From: Aquisalimonas sp. | Lineage (GTDB): Bacteria; Pseudomonadota; Gammaproteobacteria; Nitrococcales; Aquisalimonadaceae | Direction: 5' to 3' | Assembly (NCBI GenBank): GCA_007126095.1 | Contig: SLBZ01000058.1 | Span: 1-64,000 of the forward strand | Length of the DNA stretch: 64,000 bases | Shown here: piece by piece, positions 27,042 through 36,470 of the stretch | Numbering within the stretch: position 1 is the stretch's first letter | How the letters are laid out: each line of letters opens with the position of its first letter | Notes under the pieces: model-generated | What the model saw: only the letters and a program-made list of their open reading frames with translations | What the model was told of the DNA's origin: nothing | Database searches by the model: none | Position numbers and translations under genes: made by a program

Positions 27042-27710
27042 TTACCGGCCCACGGCCGCCTTCGGCGCGTCATCCTGCTCGTCGGCGACATCGCCGTTGC
27101 GGTAGTGCACCAGCTTCCAGTAGCCGAAGAGGTTCGCCTTGCGCACGGACAGGCGCTCGAAGCCCTCGTGCTGCGGCAGGGTGTCCAGATCCATGTCGGG
27201 GCGGAAACCGACCAGCTTGGACAGGGGTCGCAGCCCTTTCTCCAGGCCACGCAGCACGGGGTTGCGTGACGCGAAGTGATTGACGATGAGAATGTCGCCG
27301 CCAGGCTTGCAGACCCGCCGCATTTCGCTGACCAGGCGGTCCGGATTCGGCACCACCGAGGCAACATACATGGCAACGACGCTGTCGAAGCTGTCGTCCG
27401 GGAAATCCAGTTCCTCAGCGTCCATGACCAGCAGGTCTTCCACCTGGCCCTCCGGGCACTCCTCCCGGGCGCGGACTTCCGCCTTCGCCAGCATCTCCGG
27501 CGAGATATCGATACCGACGATGCGCGTGCTCGGGTGATAGTCCGGCAGGGAAATCCCGGTACCCACGCCCACTTCCAGCACCCGCTGGCCCGGCTTCTCG
27601 TTCAGCGTCTCGATGGCGAAACGCCGCCCCTGCGCAAAGACCGGGCCGAAGACACGATCGTAGTGGTTGGCGTAACGGCGATACGCGTTGCGAATCGAAG
27701 CAAGATCCAT
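27042..27710 (-). CDS. SAM-dependent methyltransferase, PmtA-like
   Basis: 222 residues. SAM motif I is VLEVGVGTGISLPDY, followed by IVGIDISPEMLAKA, then the acidic MDAEELDFPDDSFDSVVAMYVASVVPNPD. The N-terminal LASIRNAYRRYANHYDRVFG and the C-terminal VRKANLFGYWKLV resemble Rhodobacter-type phosphatidylethanolamine N-methyltransferase (PmtA), which makes phosphatidylcholine. Ubiquinone/menaquinone UbiE-type enzymes are the closest alternative. I infer the PmtA assignment from these segments. Confidence 0.75.
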   Translation of the reverse strand: MDLASIRNAYRRYANHYDRVFGPVFAQGRRFAIETLNEKPGQRVLEVGVGTGISLPDYHPSTRIVGIDISPEMLAKAEVRAREECPEGQVEDLLVMDAEELDFPDDSFDSVVAMYVASVVPNPDRLVSEMRRVCKPGGDILIVNHFASRNPVLRGLEKGLRPLSKLVGFRPDMDLDTLPQHEGFERLSVRKANLFGYWKLVHYRNGDVADEQDDAPKAAVGR

Positions 27711-27835
27711 GGGTCTCCGGTTCTCCTCGGTTTGCCTGGCAAACCCGTTCCATTCAGTTGCGACGGGCGGCGACGGGCCGACCCGGGATACGGCGGGCCG
27801 GGGCAGCTCGCCCCGCCCCCACCGACTGGGGGATG

Positions 27836-29101
27836 CTACGCCGATGCCTTCAGCGCGTCAGCAAAGATGTTCACACCTTCGTCGATCTGATCACCGCTGA
27901 CGATCAACGGCGGCAGCCAGCGAATGATCTGGCCGCCATAGGCACCGCAGCGAATCATCACCAGGCCGCGCTTCTCCGCTTCCTGGAGAATCCGCGCCGC
28001 ACGCTCGCCGTCGGGGTTGCCGTCGGCATCGGCGATTTCCGTGCCGATCATCAGGCCCTTGCCACGCACGTCGACGATAGCCGGATTGTCGGCCTGAATC
28101 TCGTCCAGATGTTTGCGCAGCCGTTGCCCCTGCACGGCGGCATTCTCCACCAGATTCTCTTCAGCGTAGACTTCCAGAGTCGCCAGCGCCGCGGCACAGG
28201 CGACGGCGTTGCCGCCATAGGTGCCGCCCTGGGATCCGGGCCAGCCCTTTTCCATGATATCCGGCCGCGCCACCATGGCCGACAGCGGAAACCCGCTGGC
28301 AAGCCCCTTGGCGCTGATCACCACGTCCGGCACCACGTCGAAGTGCTGGTGCCCCCAGAACAGGCCGCTGCGACCGTATCCCGCCTGCACCTCGTCCATC
28401 ATCAGCAGGATGCCGTGACGATCGCAGATCTCGCGCAGACCCTTCATGAATTCGGTGTTCGCCGGCACGTAGCCCGCCTCGCCCTGGATGGGCTCGATCA
28501 GCATCGCGGCGGTCTCCGCCGGCGCCGACTGGGTATGCAGGATGTTGTCGAGCTCGCGCAGGCAGTGCTCGGTGGCGGTCTTCTCGTCCATCCGCAGCCG
28601 GAAAGCATTGGGGAACGGCGCAACCACCACGCCACCCATGATGGGCTGAACCCCCGCACGCAGCCCCACGCTGGACGTGGTGGTGGACAGCGACCCCATG
28701 GTGCGGCCGTGAAAACAGCCCTGGAAGGTGATGATGTTCGGCCGCCCGGTGGCCTGCCGTGCGAGGCGGATGGAGGCCTCCACCGCTTCGGTGCCGGCGT
28801 TGGAGAAGAAGACCGACGTGAGTCCCTCGGGCATGCGCTCACCGAGCTTCTCCGCCATTTCCAGCAGGGGCGGGTGCTTCATGATGGCGTACTGGCCGTG
28901 CACCAGCGTGGCCACCTGTTTCTGCGCCGCAGCCACCACCTTCGGATGACAGTGGCCGGTGCCCGTCACGCCGATGCCGGAGGTGAAGTCCATGTAGCGC
29001 TGGCCGGACTCATCGTAGATATACATGCCTTCGGCACGGGCTGCGTTGATGCCGGAAGACTGTTTCATGAGGGGCGACAGCTGACCAGCGGCATTAGCCA
29101 T
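27836..29101 (-). CDS. Class III aminotransferase, 4-aminobutyrate/acetylornithine-like
   Basis: 421 residues. PLP lysine in VVISAKGLASGFPLSAM; MMDEVQAGYGRSGLFW carries the conserved Asp and Gln; FSNAGTEAVEASIRLAR and FHGRTMG are PLP-phosphate and ring contacts. Resembles GabT-type omega-aminotransferases (GABA to succinate semialdehyde) as well as acetylornithine aminotransferase. The proximity of an SSADH gene favours the GABA shunt but is not proof, because genes are on opposite strands. It is followed by an intergenic stretch of about 125 bases and the methyltransferase. Confidence 0.88.
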   Translation of the reverse strand: MANAAGQLSPLMKQSSGINAARAEGMYIYDESGQRYMDFTSGIGVTGTGHCHPKVVAAAQKQVATLVHGQYAIMKHPPLLEMAEKLGERMPEGLTSVFFSNAGTEAVEASIRLARQATGRPNIITFQGCFHGRTMGSLSTTTSSVGLRAGVQPIMGGVVVAPFPNAFRLRMDEKTATEHCLRELDNILHTQSAPAETAAMLIEPIQGEAGYVPANTEFMKGLREICDRHGILLMMDEVQAGYGRSGLFWGHQHFDVVPDVVISAKGLASGFPLSAMVARPDIMEKGWPGSQGGTYGGNAVACAAALATLEVYAEENLVENAAVQGQRLRKHLDEIQADNPAIVDVRGKGLMIGTEIADADGNPDGERAARILQEAEKRGLVMIRCGAYGGQIIRWLPPLIVSGDQIDEGVNIFADALKASA

Positions 29102-29215
29102 GGTGAACCTCCTTGAATCGGAGAGAAAAATGAGTCAGTGAGTGTACACCCCGGTTTCGCGGGGCTTCAAACCGGCCCATGTGCGCGCAGACCGCCGTGT
29201 GCGGCGCGCTGACGA

Positions 29216-30391
29216 TTACGACAGTGCAGCCAGCACGGCATCGCCAATGGCGGTTGTCTCGCGCTGTATGGTGCCGTGCACCCGGAGGTCGGCCTCCACC
29301 GCCTCCCGGAGCCGCTTTGCGGCGCGCGCCGCGCGGCTGTCCTCTTCGCCCATCCAGGCGAGCATCATGGCCGCCGTGAGCAGCATGGCCTGCGGCCCCG
29401 CCAGGTTCCTGCCGGCAATATCCGGCGCACTGCCATGGGTCGGCTCGAACATGGGCGGCTGCCGGCGGTCGGCAGGGTTGAGGTTGCATGACGGCGCCAC
29501 GCCCATGCCGCCGCTCAGCACCGCGGCCAGGTCGGTGAGAATGTCGCCCTGCAGGTTGCTCGCCACCACCACGTCGAAGTTCCACGGGCTCATGACGAAC
29601 TTCATGCAGGCCGCATCCACCAGTTCGTGGTGAGTCGCAATGGCCGGATACTCCGCCGCCACCTGCTCGAACACCTCGGTATACATCTCGCCCCAGTAGC
29701 GCAGGGCGTTGCGTTTGGTGATCAGGCAGACCTGCGCCCGGGCGATGCCACCACCCGGCAGCGGGAACTGGCGGTTGCGCCGGGCCCCCGCCTCGCGCTC
29801 CGCAGCGCGGGCAACGGCGCGCTCGAAGGCGTGGCGGAAGATCCGTTCGGCGCCGGCGCGCGTGAACACTTCCATTTGCGTGGCTACTTCCCGCGGGGTG
29901 CCGGGTGCCAGGCGTCCGCCCTGCCCCACGTACTCGCCTTCGCTGTTCTCGCGGATCACCATCATGTCGAGATCCCGGGCCCGCTCATCGGCGAGGTACT
30001 GCGGCGCCCCCTCCAGCAGCATCGCCGGACGCTCGCACGCCCACTGATCGAAGCCCTTGCGGATATCCAGCAACGGGCCCAGGGAGACGGCGTCGGGCAG
30101 CAGGTAGCGATCCGGGTCGCTGGTGGGGCCGGGATCGCCCAGCGCGCCCAGGAGAATGGCGTCGTACTGCCCCAGGGTCGCTTTCCAGTCCTCGGGCATG
30201 GTGCGGCCGTGCTCGCGATGCCACTGGTGCGACGGCCAGGGGAATTCGGCCAGCTCCATGGAGGGGCCGCCCTGCTCCGCCAGGGCCCGGAGGGCGCGCA
30301 ACGTCACGGCCATGACTTCGGGCCCGATACCATCGCCCGGCAGCACGGCGATCTTCCACTGCTTCCGGCGACCGCCATCACGGTTCCACAT
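29216..30391 (-). CDS. Isocitrate/isopropylmalate dehydrogenase family, tartrate/D-malate dehydrogenase-like
   Basis: 391 residues from the ATG opening MWNRDGGRRKQ; AGGGGGAAG precedes it. NAD-dependent oxidative decarboxylation of D-malate or tartrate-like acids is the likely reaction. Motifs: AVLPGDGIGPEV, LDMMVIRENSEGEYVGQGG (typical of the TtuC/DmlA branch), RNALRYWGEMYTEVF, NLQGDILTDLAAVLSGGMG and the NAD segment EPTHGSAPDIAGR. A 10-residue insert near RRNRQFPLPGGGIA makes it longer than the usual 360. Upstream of the aminotransferase on the same strand, 114 bases away. Confidence 0.85.
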   Translation of the reverse strand: MWNRDGGRRKQWKIAVLPGDGIGPEVMAVTLRALRALAEQGGPSMELAEFPWPSHQWHREHGRTMPEDWKATLGQYDAILLGALGDPGPTSDPDRYLLPDAVSLGPLLDIRKGFDQWACERPAMLLEGAPQYLADERARDLDMMVIRENSEGEYVGQGGRLAPGTPREVATQMEVFTRAGAERIFRHAFERAVARAAEREAGARRNRQFPLPGGGIARAQVCLITKRNALRYWGEMYTEVFEQVAAEYPAIATHHELVDAACMKFVMSPWNFDVVVASNLQGDILTDLAAVLSGGMGVAPSCNLNPADRRQPPMFEPTHGSAPDIAGRNLAGPQAMLLTAAMMLAWMGEEDSRAARAAKRLREAVEADLRVHGTIQRETTAIGDAVLAALS

Positions 30392-30504
30392 CGCGCTTCT
30401 TCCCCCTGGTGACCGGCGGCTGTGACCGCCTGCATGGAAATCGACTCTTCGATTCATTACGGTCACCGACCACTTTCCAAAATGCAACAACGAAGGAGCG
30501 GTTC

Positions 30505-31557
30505 ATGGGCAGGACCTGGGTGCTCTACGGGGCCACCGGTTACACCGGACGGCTGATTGCCGCGGCGGCGCGGGACGCGGGGCTCACGCCGATACTCGCC
30601 GGGCGTAACGCGGCGGCGCTGGAATCAATGGCCGACGAACTCGGACTGGACTGGCGGGCGTTCACGCTGGACGACCCGGCGGCGCTCGACGAGGGGCTTC
30701 GCGACATCGACCTGGTGCTGCTGGCCGCCGGCCCCTTCTCGGCCACCAGTGCACCCATGCTGGACGCCTGCCTGCGCAACGGCGCGCACTACCTGGACAT
30801 TACCGGCGAGGTGGATGTCTTCGAACACGCCCACGGGCGCGATGCCGACGCCCGCGAGGCGGGCATCGTCGTCTGCCCCGGCGTCGGTTTCGATGTCATC
30901 CCGACGGACTGCATTGCCGCCACCCTCAAGGCGGCGCTGCCGGGAGCCACCCACCTGCGGCTCGGCTTCGACTCCCGCTCCGGCCCAAGCCCGGGCACCG
31001 CCCGCACCGCCATGGAAGGGCTTGCCGGCGGCGGACGTGCGCGCATCGACGGTGTCATCCGTCAGGTGCCGCTGGGCTGGAAGACCCTCAACATCGACTT
31101 CGGCGACGGGCCGAAAACCGCGGTCACCATTCCCTGGGGCGACATCGCCACCGCCTACTACACCACCGGCATCCCCAATATCGAGACCTATATCCCCATG
31201 GCGCCCCGCACGGCACGCCGCCTGGCACGGGCAAACTGGATCCGGCCACTGCTCGGCACCCGACCGGTGCAGCGCTTCCTGCGGAAGCGTGCCGGACGGA
31301 TTCAGGGGCCGGATGCGGAGCGCCGGGCGAAGACGCCCACCTATGTCTGGGGCGAGGTGGTGGACGAGCGGGGTGACATCCGCACGGCGCGGGTGCGCAC
31401 CGCAAACGGCTACGACGTCACCACCCACGGAGCGCTGGCGGTGGTGCGGCATCTGCTGGATACGGAGGTGGCGCCCGGCGCGACGACACCGTCCCGGCTC
31501 ATGGGTCCTGATTTCGTGACGCAGCTGCCGGGAAGCACCAGTATCGATCTGGACTGA
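30505..31557 (+). CDS. Saccharopine dehydrogenase-like/trans-acting enoyl reductase family protein
   Basis: 350 residues from the ATG opening MGRTWVLYGATGYTG, with AAGGAG seven bases upstream. The NADP site is LYGATGYTGRLIAAAA, and GRNAAALESMADEL follows, as in the saccharopine dehydrogenase-like NADP-binding superfamily that includes mycobacterial trans-acting enoyl reductases. The middle TPxxGVGFDVIPTD segment (VCPGVGFDVIPTDCIA) is characteristic. No hydrophobic C-terminus is apparent. Substrate unknown; lipid or polyketide enoyl reduction is the family precedent. Divergent from the dehydrogenase gene, 113 bases apart. Confidence 0.8.
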   Translation: MGRTWVLYGATGYTGRLIAAAARDAGLTPILAGRNAAALESMADELGLDWRAFTLDDPAALDEGLRDIDLVLLAAGPFSATSAPMLDACLRNGAHYLDITGEVDVFEHAHGRDADAREAGIVVCPGVGFDVIPTDCIAATLKAALPGATHLRLGFDSRSGPSPGTARTAMEGLAGGGRARIDGVIRQVPLGWKTLNIDFGDGPKTAVTIPWGDIATAYYTTGIPNIETYIPMAPRTARRLARANWIRPLLGTRPVQRFLRKRAGRIQGPDAERRAKTPTYVWGEVVDERGDIRTARVRTANGYDVTTHGALAVVRHLLDTEVAPGATTPSRLMGPDFVTQLPGSTSIDLD

Positions 31558-31659
31558 CCCGTCGGGACACGGTGGCACACGGACTGGTATAATCCGGACC
31601 CGCTGAGTACGGATTCGGAACGCCAACTAGCACCACTGCCGGCCGCCGGAGGATTACGC

Positions 31660-32211
31660 ATGTACAGCCCCAACGGTGAACCCGTTATCTTCAATCGCGA
31701 CTGTGACGCGGTGGTCATCCCGGCCGGGGAGTCGGGCACCATCCCGGAAGGTGTCGAGGGCGTGATCACCCAGGCGCTGGGCGGCAGCTACACCGTGTAC
31801 ATCCAGGGCAACCTGTTCCGCATCGCGGGTGTGGACGCCGACGCCATCGGCAAGGAGCCCACGCCGCTGCCGGAGCTGCCGGAAAACGCGTCCGACAAGG
31901 ACGTGGAGGATCTGGTCTGGGATCAGATGCACACCTGCTTCGACCCGGAGATCCCCATCGACATCGTGGAACTGGGCCTGGTGTACTACTGCAATATCGA
32001 GCGGCTGGACGAGGACCGCCGCAAGGTGGACATCCAGATGACGCTGACCGCGCCGGGCTGCGGCATGGGCGACATCATCGCCAGCGACGTCAAGCACAAG
32101 GTGGAGCTCGTCCCCACCGTGGAAGTCTGCAATGTGGAGCTGGTCTTCGACCCACCCTGGTCGGCGGACATGATGACCGATGCTGCCAAGCTGCAGACGG
32201 GGATGCTCTGA
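31660..32211 (+). CDS. sufT: Fe-S cluster maturation protein SufT
   Basis: 183 residues. An N-terminal module (residues 1-75: ITQALGGSYTVYIQGNLFRI) precedes a DUF59/MIP18 domain (about 80-170). The DUF59 core is WDQMHTCFDPEIPIDIVELGLVY and LTAPGCGMGDIIASDV, with the conserved Cys in APGCG. SufT proteins help mature lipoylation and other Fe-S enzymes; it is unlinked here to other suf genes. Preceded by an Rbs-like GGAGG. Confidence 0.9.
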   Translation: MYSPNGEPVIFNRDCDAVVIPAGESGTIPEGVEGVITQALGGSYTVYIQGNLFRIAGVDADAIGKEPTPLPELPENASDKDVEDLVWDQMHTCFDPEIPIDIVELGLVYYCNIERLDEDRRKVDIQMTLTAPGCGMGDIIASDVKHKVELVPTVEVCNVELVFDPPWSADMMTDAAKLQTGML

Positions 32212-32232
32212 CGGCACCCCCGGAGGGTTCCG

Positions 32233-32817
32233 TCAATCGCCCGGCAGGGGCAGCCTCGGGGCATTGCGGAACAGCGCCATGCCCTCTTCCATCATCTCTT
32301 CCATGACCGACATGTACGACGGCCCCAGCAGTTCCATTCGACCGGCGGTCTCGCCGTACTCTGCGGACAGCGTCATGTCGAATTTGCGGGCGATGCGGTG
32401 CATGCGGCGGTTGCCCGGCTCGGAGACGATGTAGACACGCGCCACGGCGCGGTTGCGGGCATGCATCACCAGCCGCCGGAACAGCGCAGTACCCAGGCCG
32501 CGGTTCTGCCAGCCCGACTCCACACTGAATGCCAGCTCCGCCCGCCGTGGGCCGTCGTTGCCCAGCATAGCGAACTCGCCCACGGCGCGCAGTTCACCGT
32601 CCACAAAGGCCCCGAACAGGGTTAGCGAGAACGGGTCCACACGCTCGCAATAGCCGCGGATGAATTCGTCGCTCACCACACCTGCGAAGCGGTCGCGCCG
32701 GTCTTCCGGCCCCAGCCGCAGAAGGTGTTCGCACCACTCTTTGCGTTCACTCGCCCACAGACGCCGGACAACCGGCTCGGAGCCCCAGAATCCCAACATG
32801 TTCGCGGGTGTATCCAT
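32233..32817 (-). CDS. GNAT-family N-acetyltransferase
   Basis: 194 residues from the ATG opening MDTPANMLGFWGS; GAGGCAG precedes it. The longer frame would overlap the divergent gene's promoter region and carries no conserved residues. The acetyl-CoA site is SVESGWQNRGLGTALFRRL, matching Q/RxxGxG/A, and VARVYIVSEPGNRRMHRIARKF is the usual beta-4/alpha-4 segment. The substrate is unknown. Three bases-to-tens separate its 3' end from sufT (convergent). Confidence 0.85.
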   Translation of the reverse strand: MDTPANMLGFWGSEPVVRRLWASERKEWCEHLLRLGPEDRRDRFAGVVSDEFIRGYCERVDPFSLTLFGAFVDGELRAVGEFAMLGNDGPRRAELAFSVESGWQNRGLGTALFRRLVMHARNRAVARVYIVSEPGNRRMHRIARKFDMTLSAEYGETAGRMELLGPSYMSVMEEMMEEGMALFRNAPRLPLPGD

Positions 32818-33017
32818 GTCTGCCTCAGCTAGACTAGTCTGTCCATTGATGCGGTGCATCATACCGCGCACACGGACACCGCGGCAAGTGAACCGGGTCA
32901 CGTTTCCGACAGCCATTGACGCCACCCCCGATCCTCCCGAGACTGACCCACTCACTGGCGCGCCACAGACCGCTGATGATACTTGCGAGAAGGTCACAGA
33001 AACCGGAGGAGACCACC

Positions 33018-34016
33018 ATGAAGGCCTGGACCATTACCAAGCCCGGCAATCCCGACGTTCTGGAGTTGCGTGAGACCCATGCCCCGGAGATGGGCCCCAC
33101 GGATGTCCGCATTGCCGTCCAGGCCATCGGCCTCAACCGCGCCGACATCCTCCAGCGGCAGGGCCTCTACCCCGCCCCGCCCGGCGCCAACCCCGACGTG
33201 CCCGGCCTCGAGTACGCAGGGGTTGTCACCGAGGTGGGCAGCAATGTCCAGGGCCGCCAGCCCGGCGACCGCGTCATGGGGCTGGTGGGCGGCGGCGCCT
33301 ATGCCGAACAGGTGGTGGTGAACGAGCGCGAGACCATCGCCGTGCCCGCATCCCTCAGCATCACGGACGCCGCCGCCGTGCCCGAGGCGTTTCTCACCGC
33401 GTACCGCGCCATCTTCCTGGAGGGCGGACTGCAGCCGGGCGGCTGGTGCTTGATCCGCGCCGCCACATCGGGCATCGGCATCGCCGCCATGCAGCTCACC
33501 CGCGCCCTCGGTGCGCGCTCCCTGGGCACCAGCCGGTCCATGGAACGGCTCAACAGCGTACGGCACTGGGGGCTGGACGCCGTGCACGCGGAGCAGGACG
33601 GCCCGCTGGCGGACGCCGTACGCCAGCATACCGGCACGGGAGTCGACGTCATCCTCGATCTGGTCGGCGGCAGCGGCTACCTGAAGGAGAACATGGATTG
33701 CCTTCGCCCGGAGGGCACCCAAGTGGTGGTGGGCATCATGGCCGGCCGAGACGACACCATCGACATGGGTACCCTGCTCTTCAAGCGCCTCACCCTGCGC
33801 GCCATGACCATGCGCTCGCTGCCCCTGGAGCGGCGCATCGGCCTGGCGCAGCTGTTCACGGAGCGCCTGGCGCCGTTCTTCGCCGAGGGGCGCCTCAAGC
33901 CCGTGGTGGACACCGTGAAACCGTTCGACCAGGCCCGTGAAGCCCACGAGTTGATGGAATCCGGAACCCATACCGGCAAGATCGTGCTTGCCAACGAAGG
34001 CGATACCGGCGGCTGA
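33018..34016 (+). CDS. Zinc-independent quinone oxidoreductase (MDR superfamily, PIG3-like)
   Basis: 332 residues from the ATG opening MKAWTITKPGNPDVL, after a GGAGGAG site. IGLNRADILQRQGLYPAPP and VPGLEYAGVVTEVG are the signature of TP53I3/PIG3-type quinone oxidoreductases; the NADPH site is IRAATSGIGIAAMQL. No structural or catalytic zinc ligands are visible. It reduces quinones or related enones by NADPH. The 3' end is followed by gshA 67 bases on, and both may respond to electrophile stress; that is inference. Confidence 0.9.
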   Translation: MKAWTITKPGNPDVLELRETHAPEMGPTDVRIAVQAIGLNRADILQRQGLYPAPPGANPDVPGLEYAGVVTEVGSNVQGRQPGDRVMGLVGGGAYAEQVVVNERETIAVPASLSITDAAAVPEAFLTAYRAIFLEGGLQPGGWCLIRAATSGIGIAAMQLTRALGARSLGTSRSMERLNSVRHWGLDAVHAEQDGPLADAVRQHTGTGVDVILDLVGGSGYLKENMDCLRPEGTQVVVGIMAGRDDTIDMGTLLFKRLTLRAMTMRSLPLERRIGLAQLFTERLAPFFAEGRLKPVVDTVKPFDQAREAHELMESGTHTGKIVLANEGDTGG

Positions 34017-34083
34017 GCATTCCAATTCCTGCACAGTCCATGCACAATCCCGGTTCGCGCACCAGCTGGGGGCATCGCGACCA

Positions 34084-35661
34084 ATGGTCCGAAACGCAGA
34101 GAAACGGCTAGCCAGTCTTCTGAACACCCATCAGCGCGGGCTACTGCGCGGGAGTCTGAAAGGGCTGGAGAAAGAGAGCCTGCGCGTGGACCGGGACGGC
34201 CATATCGCCCAGACGCCCCACCCCCGGGCGCTGGGTTCGAATCTCACGCACCCGTGGATCACCACCGATTATTCGGAGGCGCTGCTGGAGTTCATCACGC
34301 CGCCGGAGAACGAAATCTCCACGGCGCTGGCGTTTCTCGAGGACATCCACACGTTCACCTACCAGAACATCGGTGACGAGCTCCTGTGGGCCACGAGCAT
34401 GCCCTGCATCGTCGGTGGCGACGCCGCCATCCCCATCGCCTGGTACGGCGAGTCCAACGTGGGCATGATGAAGCACGTCTACCGACGCGGGCTGGACTGG
34501 CGCTACGGCCGCGCTATGCAGGCGATCTCCGGCATCCATTTCAACTACTCGTTCAGCACCGCGTTCTGGGAGGTGCTCAAGGAGCACGAGGATGACACGC
34601 GCGACCTGCAAACGTTCGTTTCCGACGCCTATTTCCGGCTGATCCGCAACTTCCAGCGTTTCGGCTGGCTGATCCCGTTCCTGTTCGGTGCATCGCCGGC
34701 GGTGTGCAAGTCGTTCACCGGCGGCGACAACCCGGGGTTCCGGGAATTCGACGCCTACACCTTCTACGAGCCTTACGGTACCTCGCTGCGCATGAGTGAC
34801 GTGGGCTACAAGAACAAGGCACAGGCGGGACTGAACATCTCCTATAACGACCTGGACGCCTACGTGGGCAGCCTGGAGCGCGCCATCAGCACCGAAGACC
34901 CCGAGTGGGCGAAGATCGGCACGCGGGTGGGCGGCGAATGGCGGCAGCTCAACACCAACGTGCTGCAGATCGAGAACGAATACTACAGCTTCGTGCGCCC
35001 CAAGGCCGTGGCGCGCTCCGGCGAGAAACCTACCCGGGCGCTGCGCCGCGCGGGTGTGGAGTACGTGGAGATCCGCGCCCTGGACCTGGACCCCTTCGCC
35101 CCGGTGGGCGTGGTGGCCAGCCAGCTGCACTTCCTGGAAGCGCTGCTGGTCTACTGCCTGCTGGAAGACAGCCCACCGATCTCGGCCCGCGAGCAGGGCC
35201 GCATCAACCACAACCAGGGCCTGGTGGCCCGCCAGGGCCGCGACCCGGAGCTGATGCTGGACGATGGCCAGGGCGGAATCCGCCTGCAGGAGTGGGCCGA
35301 CACCATCTGCCGCGACCTGGCCTGCATCGCCGAACTGCTGGACCAGACGCGCACGGAGACTCCCTACGGCGACGCCGTGGCGCTCTACCATGCCAGCGTC
35401 CGGGACGCCGACCGCACACCCTCGGCGCGGGTCCTCAACAGCATGCGCAGCAACGGCGAGAACTTCATCGAGTTCGCCATGCGGCAGTCACGCCTGCACG
35501 AACAGGCCTTCAAGAACCATCCCCTGGACGCCGGCACCCGCGCACGTTTCGAGACGGCAAGCCGCGACTCCCTGGCCGAACAGGCGGCGGTGGAACAGGC
35601 CGACACCCTCAGCTTCGAGCAGTATCTGGAACGCTACTTCAGCCAATCCGCCGTCTCCTGA
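34084..35661 (+). CDS. gshA: Glutamate-cysteine ligase
   Basis: 525 residues from the ATG opening MVRNAEKRLASLL, close to the 518 of E. coli GshA. Conserved segments: GLEKESLRVDRDG, LGSNLTHPWITTDYSEALLEF, YRRGLDWRYGRAMQAISGIHF (residues about 137-157) and SLRMSDVGYKNKAQA. It makes gamma-glutamylcysteine, the first step of glutathione synthesis; gshB is not in this window. A 33-residue in-frame extension to 33988 overlaps the end of the preceding gene and is unlikely. Confidence 0.95.
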   Translation: MVRNAEKRLASLLNTHQRGLLRGSLKGLEKESLRVDRDGHIAQTPHPRALGSNLTHPWITTDYSEALLEFITPPENEISTALAFLEDIHTFTYQNIGDELLWATSMPCIVGGDAAIPIAWYGESNVGMMKHVYRRGLDWRYGRAMQAISGIHFNYSFSTAFWEVLKEHEDDTRDLQTFVSDAYFRLIRNFQRFGWLIPFLFGASPAVCKSFTGGDNPGFREFDAYTFYEPYGTSLRMSDVGYKNKAQAGLNISYNDLDAYVGSLERAISTEDPEWAKIGTRVGGEWRQLNTNVLQIENEYYSFVRPKAVARSGEKPTRALRRAGVEYVEIRALDLDPFAPVGVVASQLHFLEALLVYCLLEDSPPISAREQGRINHNQGLVARQGRDPELMLDDGQGGIRLQEWADTICRDLACIAELLDQTRTETPYGDAVALYHASVRDADRTPSARVLNSMRSNGENFIEFAMRQSRLHEQAFKNHPLDAGTRARFETASRDSLAEQAAVEQADTLSFEQYLERYFSQSAVS

Positions 35662-35764
35662 CCTCCCTCCCATAACTCTGTTACGCGATCAAAAACCCTT
35701 AATGATCGCTTGATTACCCGTTGTGCCAACCAGATCACAGTCTGTCGGCCGATGGACTGGCATA

Positions 35765-35782
35765 CCTGTAACTTCTGACAGG
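35765..35782. promoter_or_regulatory. Inverted repeat, candidate TetR operator
   Basis: CCTGT-N8-ACAGG, six bases upstream of a TACTAT -10-like hexamer at 35788-35793 and about 60 bases before the TetR gene. Its position suggests autoregulation. The arms are only five bases, so support is modest. The rest of this 182-base gap holds a GCGATC...GATCGC repeat (35685-35709) without a T-run. Confidence 0.35.
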
Positions 35783-35843
35783 CCTGATACTATAGACGTT
35801 GCCCGACCGCTTCGCGGGCAACCCGATCTGAAGCGATGCCAAG

Positions 35844-36470
35844 ATGACAACAGCCACGCCGTTGCCGGTTACGCACGATGGAATGAAGAGCACCCAGAAA
35901 CAGACTCGGGACACTGTCCGCGATGCAGCCTTTCGGCTGTTCGGCCGGCACGGCTACGACGGCGTCTCCATCGACACCATTGCCCGGGCCGTTGGCCTCA
36001 GCAAGGGTGCCCTTTACTGGCATTTCGACGGCAAGGAAGCGCTGTTCAGAGAGTGCCTGGAGGTACTGGAGTCTCTGTTCGAGGAACACATCATCGCGCC
36101 GATGCAGACGACAGCGGCCCCGCGGGATCAGCTCTACTCCTTCTTTCAGGGCGTCGCGGCCCTGGCCGAGGACGAGCGCATCACCGACGGCATCGCCGGC
36201 TACTGGCAAGAGCCCTACAACAGCGCGGTCAACCGTGTGTTTCGCGAGCAGCTCGGACGCCAGGAAGACCGACTCCGGCAGCTGCTCCAGCAGTGTCTTG
36301 CCGCGCTGGCACGGGAGCGCGGCGAGCGGTCCGTGGCCGATCTGGAAACCCGTAGCGAGACCCTGATGACACTCATGGAGGCGGTGCTGCTGCCCCTGCG
36401 CCGGCGCAGCCCCGCCACCCGGCGGGCGATCATCGAAGAGCTACGCGAGACCGTGCTCAAGGCGTACTAG
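35844..36470 (+). CDS. TetR/AcrR-family transcriptional regulator
   Basis: 208 residues. Helix-turn-helix at about residues 19-65: RDTVRDAAFRLFGRHGYDGVSI, DTIARAVGLSKGALYWHFDGKEALF. The rest is helical ligand/dimer domain. A shorter start at 35883 (MKSTQKQTRDT) is equally possible. Its last base overlaps the stop of the convergent AttH-like gene by four bases; regulation of the neighbouring exporter is possible but not shown. Confidence 0.88.
   Translation: MTTATPLPVTHDGMKSTQKQTRDTVRDAAFRLFGRHGYDGVSIDTIARAVGLSKGALYWHFDGKEALFRECLEVLESLFEEHIIAPMQTTAAPRDQLYSFFQGVAALAEDERITDGIAGYWQEPYNSAVNRVFREQLGRQEDRLRQLLQQCLAALARERGERSVADLETRSETLMTLMEAVLLPLRRRSPATRRAIIEELRETVLKAY

Noticed and set aside
34234..34243. 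GGTTCGAATC, a tRNA T-loop-like sequence
   Set aside because: In-frame within gshA, with no cloverleaf around it.
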